In this document: positions 18,901 through 26,468 of the stretch, in pieces | Layout: every line of letters starts with the position of its first letter | How positions within the stretch are numbered: the stretch's first letter is position 1 | Assembly (NCBI RefSeq): GCF_020623625.1 | Contig: NW_025763369.1 | Span: 1-26,468 of the forward strand | Direction of reading: 5' to 3' | DNA length: 26,468 bases | Source of the DNA: Saccharomycodes ludwigii | Lineage: Eukaryota; Ascomycota; Saccharomycetes; Saccharomycodales; Saccharomycodaceae | Position numbers and translations under genes: made by a program | Notes under the pieces: model-generated | Databases searched by the model: none | Told to the model about the DNA's origin: nothing | What the model saw: the letters and a program-made list of their open reading frames with translations, nothing else

Positions 18901-21900
18901 GATCCAACACTGGTGGTAACACTGGTACCAATAGTGGAAGTGTATGTACCAGTCCATGGTGTGTAAGTGGTAGTAGTACCTTCAACTTCTGGAGTCTCAA
19001 CTGTGTAGATAGTAGAGGTTGTTGGAATACCATCTGAACCAACACTGGTGGTAACACTGGTACCAATAGTGGAAGTGTATGTACCGGTCCATGGTGTGTA
19101 AGTGGTAGTAGTACCTTCAACTTCTGGAGTCTCAACTGTGTAGATAGTGGAGGTAGTTGGAATACCATCTGAACCAACACTGGTGGTAACACTGGTACCA
19201 ATAGTGGAAGTGTATGTACCGGTCCATGGTGTGTAAGTGGTAGTAGTACCTTCAACTTCTGGAGTCTCAACTGTGTAGATGGTGGAAGTAGTTGGAATAC
19301 CATCTGATCCAACACTGGTGGTAACACTGGTACCAATAGTGGAAGTGTATGTACCGGTCCATGGTGTGTAAGTGGTAGTAGTACCTTCAACTTCTGGAGT
19401 CTCAACTGTGTAGATAGTGGAGGTAGTTGGAATACCATCTGAACCAACACTGGTGGTAACACTGGTACCAATAGTGGAAGTGTATGTACCGGTCCATGGT
19501 GTGTAAGTAGTAGTAGTGCCTTCAACTTCTGGAGTCTCAACTGTGTAGATGGTGGAAGTAGTTGGAATACCATCTGATCCAACACTGGTGGTAACACTGG
19601 TACCAATAGTGGAAGTGTATGTACCAGTCCATGGTGTGTAAGTAGTAGTAGTACCTTCAACTTCTGGAGTCTCAACTGTGTAGATAGTAGAGGTTGTTGG
19701 AATACCATCTGATCCAACACTGGTGGTAACACTGGTACCAATAGTGGAAGTGTATGTACCAGTCCATGGTGTGTAAGTAGTAGTAGTACCTTCAACTTCT
19801 GGAGTCTCAACTGTGTAGATAGTAGAGGTTGTTGGAATACCATCTGAACCAACACTGGTGGTAACACTGGTACCAATAGTGGAAGTGTATGTACCAGTCC
19901 ATGGTGTGTAAGTGGTAGTAGTACCTTCAACTTCTGGAGTCTCAACTGTGTAGATAGTAGAGGTTGTTGGAATACCATCTGAACCAACACTGGTGGTAAC
20001 ACTGGTACCAATAGTGGAAGTGTATGTACCGGTCCATGGTGTGTAAGTGGTAGTAGTACCTTCAACTTCTGGAGTCTCAACTGTGTAGATAGTGGAGGTA
20101 GTTGGAATACCATCTGAACCAACACTGGTGGTAACACTGGTACCAATAGTGGAAGTGTATGTACCGGTCCATGGTGTGTAAGTGGTAGTAGTACCTTCAA
20201 CTTCTGGAGTCTCAACTGTGTAGATAGTAGAGGTGGTTGTAATACCATCTGAACCAACACTGGTGGTAACACTGGTACCAATAGTGGAAGTGTATGTACC
20301 GGTCCATGGTGTGTAAGTGGTAGTAGTACCTTCAACTTCTGGAGTCTCAACTGTGTAGATGGTGGAAGTAGTTGGAATACCATCTGAACCAACACTGGTG
20401 GTAACACTGGTACCAATAGTGGAAGTGTATGTACCGGTCCATGGTGTGTAAGTGGTAGTAGTACCTTCAACTTCTGGAGTCTCAACTGTGTAGATAGTGG
20501 AGGTAGTTGGAATACCATCTGAACCAACACTGGTGGTAACACTGGTACCAATAGTGGAAGTGTATGTACCGGTCCATGGTGTGTAAGTAGTAGTAATGCC
20601 TTCAACTTCTGGAGTCTCAACTGTGTAGATAGTAGAGGTGGTTGTAATACCATCTGAACCAACACTGGTGGTAACACTGGTACCAATAGTGGAAGTGTAT
20701 GTACCAGTCCATGGTGTGTAAGTGGTAGTAGTACCTTCAACTTCTGGAGTCTCAACTGTGTAGATAGTAGAGGTTGTTGGAATACCATCTGAACCAACAC
20801 TGGTGGTAACACTGGTACCAATAGTGGAAGTGTATGTACCAGTCCATGGTGTGTAAGTGGTAGTAGTACCTTCAACTTCTGGAGTCTCAACTGTGTAGAT
20901 AGTAGAGGTGGTTGTAATACCATCTGAACCAACACTGGTGGTAACACTGGTACCAATAGTGGAAGTGTATGTACCGGTCCATGGTGTGTAAGTAGTAGTA
21001 GTACCTTCAACTTCTGGAGTCTCAACTGTGTAGATAGTGGAGGTAGTTGGAATACCATCTGAACCAACACTGGTGGTAACACTGGTACCAATAGTGGAAG
21101 TGTATGTACCGGTCCATGGTGTGTAAGTGGTAGTAGTACCTTCAACTTCTGGAGTCTCAACTGTGTAGATAGTGGAGGTAGTTGGAATACCATCTGAACC
21201 AACACTGGTGGTAACACTGGTACCAATAGTGGAAGTGTATGTACCGGTCCATGGTGTGTAAGTGGTAGTAGTACCTTCAACTTCTGGAGTCTCAACTGTG
21301 TAGATGGTGGAAGTAGTTGGAATACCATCTGAACCAACACTGGTGGTAACACTGGTACCAATAGTGGAAGTGTATGTACCGGTCCATGGTGTGTAAGTGG
21401 TAGTAGTACCTTCAACTTCTGGAGTCTCAACTGTGTAGATAGTAGAGGTGGTTGTAATACCATCTGCACCAACACTGGTGGTAACACTGGTACCAATAGT
21501 AGATGTGTATGTACCGGTCCATGGTGTGTAAGTAGTAGTAGTACCTTCAACTTCTGGAGTCTCAACTGTGTAGATAGTAGAGGTTGTTGGAATACCATCT
21601 GATCCAATACTGGTGGTTAAACTAGTACCAATAGTAGATGTATATGTGCCAGTCCATGGTGTGTATGTGGTGGTAACATCTTCAGCAGCTGGACAATATG
21701 ACTCTTCTTCATCAAAGGTAAATATATAATTGGTCATATCATCAAGAAGAGTTCCATCGGGCAAACTTATTGTAAAAAACAAACTTGCTTTAGTAATTGC
21801 GTTTGAAAATACAATTCTTATTGGATAGTATGACCCAGCGTTCATTGTTATTTTAGCCACAGCATAATTTTGTATTCCCACATGCCAATTTTTAATTGCA

Positions 21901-22525
21901 TCCACCAAAAAATTAGTTGTTGATGCAGTAATATCATTTTGCTGACAACATCCAAATGCATTTTCGCCGAACAACAAGCCAGCAGAATCATCAACATATC
22001 CTAATGTAAAGGTGTAAGAACCAGTTTGTGGTGCTAAAAAGTAACCAGTAAGTTCCATTGTAAAATTAGTGAATGTTGTATTGTAATCAAAAATTACTGG
22101 TAAAGTGTAAGGAAGTTGGTTATCATTATAACAAAGTGTAGCATCATGTCCATATTGATATGGACAATGCCAATTTGTTCCTTGTTGATCAGGTTCACCG
22201 TTACAGAGGTAGTACTGAGATGGATCATTTTCATTATATTGACAAGGAAATCCTGACTGAATTATGACGGAGGTAATACCATTTTGCTCGTGATAAGGTT
22301 TTGAATTTTGATAATAGCCATATGCCATATATTCTCTACTTGTATAAGTTGTTGTATCGTAAATATTATAGGGAAACCATCTCACCTTAAACCCATTACT
22401 AGGTTTTGAAATCGGATTACAACCACCATTGGAATCAACCGCTGCTTGGACATAAATGTTTTTTGACCATTGTAATAAAAAAGGACTAATATTAAAACCC
22501 CTTGTTTATAATTACTAGTTAACAT
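15978..22525 (-). CDS. Giant Flo1-type flocculin (PA14 lectin adhesin, GPI-anchored), signal peptide one base out of frame
   Basis: Cell-wall adhesin that would bind surface mannan and cause flocculation. The main frame runs from 22385 (a GTG, internal, not a start) to TAA at 15978, 2135 codons. It stays open upstream to about 22508 without an ATG. Numbering from 22385: residues 1-236 plus the upstream ~25 form the PA14/Flo domain. Hallmarks are YMAYGY (20-25), ELTGYFLAPQTGSYTF (111-126), the calcium-binding VDDSA (131-135), a GCC disulfide pair (145-147) and FSNA...LPDG (193-211). Residues 237-1811 are 35 repeats of 45 aa (TTTTYTPWTGTYTSTIG...). Next come a Ser/Thr/Asn region with three 44-aa repeats and a hydrophobic tail, MFFTLFVLFFNLF, typical of GPI addition. 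ATG at 22525 opens a good signal peptide (GVLILVLF core) in the next frame. One extra base at the homopolymer 22477-22482 (or 22459-22464) would join it to the body, with a VQA cleavage site, giving about 2182 residues. A long AT-rich promoter region precedes it. Whether the gene is on, off or misread is open. Confidence 0.93.
16293..16688 (-). repeat. Three 132-bp (44-aa) Ser/Thr/Asn repeats in the flocculin stalk
   Basis: Units start at 16688, 16556 and 16424 on the minus strand. Each encodes SSET.NTPVTVTKTSV, then TTSGSTIT, then a TIVPNNNN-type Asn run. A more diverged relative precedes them (about 16690-16860). The Asn runs come from AAC/AAT codons (GTTGTT on the plus strand). Such repeats form the O-mannosylated stalk that carries the lectin domain away from the wall. 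Confidence 0.9.
17493..18740 (-). repeat. Segmental duplication copy A inside the flocculin repeats
   Basis: About 1248 bp (just over nine units), matching 20193-21440 at an offset of exactly 2700 bp (20 units) with one mismatch seen (17896 versus 20596). Unit-specific variants occur in the same order in both copies, so this is a block duplication rather than general similarity of repeats. Confidence 0.9.
20193..21440 (-). repeat. Segmental duplication copy B inside the flocculin repeats
   Basis: Partner of 17493-18740. The single mismatch at 20596 changes a Thr to Ile, giving the only EVEGITTT junction in the protein, so that change came after the duplication. Confidence 0.9.
22459..22464 (-). 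other. A6 tract (minus strand), second candidate frame-change site in the flocculin leader
   Basis: Six A bases on the coding strand in the context GGTCAAAAAACATT. A one-base change here would also join the signal peptide frame to the flocculin body (…FYYNGQKNIYVQA), but it gives a shorter hydrophobic core than a change at 22477-22482. Confidence 0.4.
22477..22482 (-). other. T6 tract (minus strand), best candidate frame-change site in the flocculin leader
   Basis: Six T bases on the coding strand in GTCCTTTTTTATTAC. With one more base the leader would read GVLILVLFLLQWSKNIYVQA, an unbroken hydrophobic core followed by a V-x-A signal-peptidase site just before AVDSNGGC. As given, the body and the signal peptide are in different frames. 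Confidence 0.55.
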
Positions 22526-22650
22526 TCCCGTTAATTACCAAAAGTTGTTTTTCTTTTTTGAATTTTTTTGATTTAATTTATACTTGGAAAATTTGAATTA
22601 TTAAATGTTGAAAATAGAAATTAAAAAAACTAAATACTCAAAAATGTTTC

Positions 22651-22660
22651 TATTTATATA
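22651..22660 (-). promoter_or_regulatory. Candidate TATA box of the flocculin
   Basis: The minus strand reads TATATAAATA here, about 125-135 bp upstream of the ATG at 22525. This is a good match to TATAWAWR at a normal yeast distance. The background is AT-rich, so chance matches are common. Confidence 0.4.
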
Positions 22661-24383
22661 ATAATTTTCTTTTTTATATCTATTAAAAATTTAAAATCAA
22701 TTTGTATCTTAATTTTAGTTTTATTTTTTTAAACGCAAAAAAAATAATTTCCATTGTGTTTTAAGATAAAAAAAAAATTCAGATACAATTGATTTTATTT
22801 CAATTGTCTGTTTTCACTTACAAAAATCATACAGTAAAATAAATATCATAATGTAATATTTATATTTTCAATTTTGTATACATTTTTCGATTTTTTAACC
22901 AGAACGAATGTAGAATACTTTAATTGTTTTCACTTAAAAAAAAATTTTTTTTTATTAGGGTTAAATTATTTAGTGTTAATTAAAAAAGGCTTTCAACATG
23001 AATAAAAGAATTAAATTGTGTGAGTAAATTTCAATAAAAATCACATATTTACTATATATATAATCACTTTGCGGCTTTAATTGTTATTTTACAGTTTATT
23101 TTCTTTTTGTTTCTGAAATACCCCAACTTTCTTTTGTGAAAATAGTGTGGTTTTGACCAATTCGAGAAACATGAAAAGAAAAGTGTTCCATTATATTTAT
23201 ATTGTTAATAATTTTTCAACAAACTTTTTTGTTTTTTTTCTTTTTTGATGATGTGCCGTTCGTCATTTTCCAAAAATGAAAAAAAAAAATTTTTTTTGTT
23301 TTTAAGCGTGAACATTTTATATACGACATAATTTTTTTTTCCTTTTCCATTTTTCTGTTCTGCATGAAGGAAAAAAAAAAAATATTAGACAGACTAAGAA
23401 ATTAACACACACGGAGATATTTATTTGCGCGCGTAAATTAAATGAAAAAGAAAAAAAAATCGGATATTATATAGATGAGTATTATGCAAAGAATCGGAAT
23501 AACTACTAAATTCCCCATCAAACAGTTTAGTGGATTATATCAGAATATAACCAAACACTGCTGACAAATAAAAGTTAGACAAGTTCCTATTAAATTATCC
23601 CTCTTTAAAAAATTCAGATTTTACAATTATATTATAATTTGTGATAGTAACATAGCATCTAATAAGTGGCCATGTTGATATTTATTTATAAGTTATTAAC
23701 GTTCTAAAAACTTGGCAAAAAGAAAATATTGGGGAAAATTGAACTCATATAACTAAACATATCTTTTCTATTTAGTTTATCATGCATTATATGTGTTTTT
23801 AGTACTCTATACTAATTCTTCTTTCCCCTTCTATAATATTTAAATACTTAATATTATATATAGAACATTTTGATTGATATATTTTTAATCTCAATGATTC
23901 GTCTTTTAGGTAACAATCATACACTTCTTTCTGTTAAACTAAGTTTAATAACCTCTATTTTTATTAAAAATAAAAAGTTTTAAAAAAAAACTTGCTATTA
24001 AAACAATACTGAGCAAAAATATAAATGCTCATTTAATATATATTTATATTTACCTATGACTAAGATAATATATATATCATTCCTCGTCGAGATTTTTTTA
24101 TGATTGTTATTTTTTTATTTAAAAAGACCTAATATATTTCGTTATTATCAGAGCTTTGAATATTTATAATGATAAATATTTGTTTATAACAATAATAATA
24201 ATAGCGATTGTATCTATATAAAGCTTATAATTAAAAATAATACTACAAGTCTTTTTTTTTTAAAGCACTGATTTAAAAATAGCAATATAAAATTTGATGT
24301 AATGTAACAAAAAACGTTAACTCTTCAACTATTTCCACGGAATTTAAAATGGGTCATCTTGAAAATACATAAAAATTTTACAA

Positions 24384-24418
24384 TAAAAAAAAAAAGAAAA
24401 AAAAAAAAAAAAAAAAGG
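24384..24418. repeat. Poly-A tract
   Basis: Eleven A, one G, then 21 A. It lies between the flocculin upstream region and the transposon fossil, just past the 3' end of the recognisable transposase. Confidence 0.95.
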
Positions 24419-24532
24419 AATTTTTGGATAAAAATTTATATTTCCTAACTCTTTTTTTACCATATTCAAAGACTTCTTGGTGCTCAAAGTTTTTTTGTTT
24501 TGTGATAAAAACCCTAATAAAAATACTTGCAG

Positions 24533-25571
24533 CTAATTAGCCTTATTCAAAAAATGTGCATTAAATGCTACGTAATGGTCATCAGTCCTTAAAGTCCAAT
24601 AATCATGGATTGTTTGAATAGAATTGTCTTCCATAACCTTCGTGGTAAATCATTGAATAAACTGATCAACATTAAAGTCAATATTTCAATAATTGAGAAC
24701 AATATTAAATTCCTTATTCATAGGTGTGAATAATTTTAAAACCGTCCTTTTTTCATACTTTTCATTCATTTGTGCTACTAGAGTATGAAATTATGTATAT
24801 TTACGCGAATACAAAATGGACAAATCGTTACAGCTTTAGCAAGTTCCTCAAGTGTTAATTTGCCTGTTCGTCCACTATTTTCAAAAATAGCAACTGGTGA
24901 ATTTGTATTAACTAGTAATGTTGTTAATTTTTGCGATATAGATTTATCCCTTATTTCTTATTTTTTGGCCAGATAAGATGCTGGGTATTTTTTATTATTA
25001 ACTAAATGCACAAATTTAAGATGGTTTGTTAAGGCGGAATTTGATGGTCCTTTTCTTTTTAATGAACGTTTAGTATTAAACCCAGGATGTTTACAAGTGA
25101 AATAAAATAGATCCTTATTACCAATTAACAATTCAGTTGCCAATTCTTTTTTTAATGTTGGCTTGAAATCCTGATATGTCCATGTTTCCCATTTACTGTT
25201 TAGTGCCGAATGTTTTGGATACCATCTCAAAGTTAGTACTTGTGATTCAGTTAACCCAGTATATTCAAATTCAGTGGTATTTTTTTTTCCCTCTTGTTAC
25301 TGCTAACCAAGGCAGTACTAGTGATGGCAGTGGTGTGAATAGTATCAGTGTTGTTAACAGAATTATCAACAATGGTTTCTTCCAAATCATTCAAAGGAGC
25401 GGTACTAGCATTTGTAATAGCGATTGTTGTCTCAGATACACCTTCGTTGGTGGCATCAATGTCTTGAAGTGTTTCATAATCTTTCTTAGACTGTGTAACG
25501 TTATTTTGTGACATTTCTATCATATACTTTTTCTCTGGACATGATACGTGTTGTATTAATGAAGCTTTCAT
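24533..25571 (-). pseudogene. hAT-family transposase remnant with BED-type N-terminus
   Basis: Three blocks in the order expected for a hAT transposase. The N-terminal block (from 25571) is Thr/Asn-rich and leads, after a frame change at the nine-base homopolymer 25280-25288, into 25230-24958. The latter encodes a BED-finger-like stretch (FTCKHPGFN...SALTNHLKFVH), in which one of the usual paired cysteines is absent. In the same frame, beyond a stop, EELAKAVTICPF (near 24830) resembles the hAT ...PF..VEN block. A further ORF, 24634-24533, has HDYWTLRTDDHYVAFNAHF, matching the hAT D-x-W-T...AHF catalytic block with its Asp. The rest of the catalytic domain and the dimerisation region are missing. 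At least two stops and two frame changes are visible, so it is a dead DNA transposon. No terminal inverted repeats or 8-bp target duplication were found by eye. Confidence 0.7.
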
Positions 25572-25581
25572 TCCAATTTAT

Positions 25582-25800
25582 TTAAAAATTAGTATAGGGA
25601 AAAGATTTGGCGTTAAAACAAAAAAAGGTATTGATAAACCCTGATATTAATTTTTTTTTTTTTTTTAGTGATAAAGCTTTTAACCTATTAATAATGTGAA
25701 CGAATTTATATAGAGAAATGAGAAAATGCAAGGTTTTATGACAAAAATGAGGAATACAAAGTTTTTCATATATTTTGGCCAAGGTTATCGTATTTGTCCG
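25582..25800 (-). pseudogene. Possible second BED-like transposase fragment
   Basis: The minus-strand frame 25782-25582 contains CIPHFCHKTLHF...YKFVHIIN. It resembles the KFVHLVN segment of the BED block at about 25020-25110, and a similar DNA stretch (AAATT.GT.CA) underlies both. It could be a decayed duplicate of the transposon N-terminus. The similarity is short and could be chance. Confidence 0.25.
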
Positions 25801-25959
25801 ACAAGGGATTAGAAAGGATTACGGAATAAAGAATTGATCATGTTTTGCCTACACTTTTATCCGCCCTAAATATTGTTTTATATATTCGCGTGGACGCACT
25901 CTTGGTCCACCGGTTTACAAAATTACGTACAATCGGACTATCGCTTCCACTTGAGAATT

Positions 25960-26410
25960 TAAAATGAGAAATTGTCTTCCCATTCTTTTTTGAAACCCTA
26001 AGATGCCTAAATGTAGATGAAGATAAGGATTATATATATATAATCAAAAAATTGAATAAACCTTTTAATAAGACGGTTGAAGACATCACGATCGATGTCA
26101 TATCAAGACATTTAGAAACATTAGATACTACATTTAGTATCGATCATGGTCCCCATAAAATGCATGCTAAAAAGACTAAAAATCTACCCACCAGCTTCCT
26201 ATATGGTAGTGGGAAAGTGGATAACATAAAGTATGGTGGTGAACAGTAACAAGACATTTCAATGATGTCCCAATACAATGACCCACCATCTGCAAGGACA
26301 AGAAGCCAATTATCACAAAAAAAAGAGCAGCAGGGCCAAAGTGATAGTGGTTCAAATAAAAATTGTAGTCATCACCATAGTACTCGAAGTGACAGGACCA
26401 AGTGTTAGTG
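25960..26410 (+). mobile_element. Possible fossil of a copia-type gag C-terminal region
   Basis: A plus-strand frame is open from about 25960 to 26249 (start-like ATG at 26052). It is followed by a Ser/Gln/Asn-rich stretch and a short Cys/His-rich segment that looks like a degraded zinc knuckle. That order fits the end of a Ty1/copia Gag, but it does not match the gag-like ORF at 8636-10129, so it would be another family. It is broken, with about two breaks visible. No LTR was recognised, and it may run past the window end. Confidence 0.35.
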
Positions 26411-26468
26411 TCAGTTTTCAGATATGTCTAGTGGATTAGAAATATGGAATAAATACAGATACCTTGTG

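Larger units (their letters stand above)
16953..21677 (-). repeat. 35 tandem 135-bp (45-aa) flocculin repeats
   Basis: The first unit begins at 21677 and the last ends at 16953. That is 4725 bp, exactly 35 times 135, with no length change in any unit. The first unit and the last two are diverged; the inner ~32 differ by only a few recurrent silent or near-silent variants. The 45-aa length and the T-T-T-.-PWTGT...TSTI pattern match the A repeats of S. cerevisiae Flo1. Each unit carries a Val-Thr/Ile-rich stretch of the kind that can drive amyloid-like clustering in adhesins (inference). Recombination between units should make allele length vary. Confidence 0.97.
22526..24440. promoter_or_regulatory. 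Long AT-rich upstream region of the flocculin
   Basis: No gene is visible in this 1.9-kb stretch. It is dense in A and T tracts, including A/T self-complementary blocks near 22937-22953 and 23280-23299, the sort of stiff DNA that excludes nucleosomes. FLO genes in S. cerevisiae have unusually long regulated promoters, so the length fits. Binding sites for Flo8- or Mss11-like factors cannot be called by eye. Confidence 0.5.

Noticed and set aside
17036-21607. 1523-codon minus-strand open frame rich in Leu, Pro, Gln and Val
   Set aside because: It is a shadow frame of the flocculin repeats. Because the 135-bp unit is a multiple of three, a frame open in one unit stays open in all of them. It has no sensible domain, signal or composition.
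22383-22385. Flocculin start at position 22385
   Set aside because: The codon there is GTG inside a conserved stretch (GFKVRWFPY). The frame continues upstream through a Cys-containing start of the PA14 domain, so 22385 is not a start.
24785-24976. 63-codon plus-strand frame
   Set aside because: It lies antisense to the hAT transposase remnant, which has the better protein match.

Overview
The window looks like subtelomeric or otherwise gene-poor DNA from an AT-rich budding yeast (Saccharomycotina). The evidence is a Flo1-type flocculin gene, a Ty1/copia-like LTR family whose gag start lies inside the LTR, and abundant poly-A/T tracts. CTG codons fall at conserved leucine positions in the aminotransferase, so the standard code is used rather than CUG-Ser. 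The species cannot be named from sequence alone. Saccharomycodaceae or a post-WGD Saccharomycetaceae yeast would fit.

Layout. 1-5150: tandem-repeat and low-complexity DNA with a strong C-over-G strand bias. It starts with a recognisable 47-bp satellite (1-305) built from ~16-bp submonomers, passes into decayed versions, and includes a second array of ~34-bp modules (about 3217-4010). A clean solo LTR with a 5-bp target duplication sits inside it (2829-3207). 5150-6778: gene-free poly-A/T-rich DNA with a thrice-repeated motif and several CACGTG-type boxes. 6779-8191: a class III aminotransferase reading frame cut by one in-frame TAG. 8304-10659: an LTR-element fossil cluster with one gag-like ORF of 497 codons between two LTRs of different age. 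10660-15977: gene-free DNA with small simple repeats. 15978-22525 (minus): a giant flocculin with a PA14 lectin domain, 35 perfectly phased 45-aa repeats, a second Ser/Thr/Asn-rich repeat block and a GPI-anchor tail. Its signal peptide lies in a neighbouring frame, one base off. 22526-24440: its long AT-rich upstream region. 24533-25571 (minus): a broken hAT-type DNA transposon with a BED-finger N-terminus. 25960-26410: a fragment resembling a copia-type gag end.

The only clearly host-functional candidates are the flocculin, a cell-wall adhesin, and the aminotransferase, which is probably a young pseudogene. They show no pathway link. The most interesting signals are the out-of-frame flocculin signal peptide at a homopolymer, the near-identical 1.25-kb internal duplication in the flocculin repeats, the gag-only unit between mismatched LTRs, and the nested satellite structure at the left edge.
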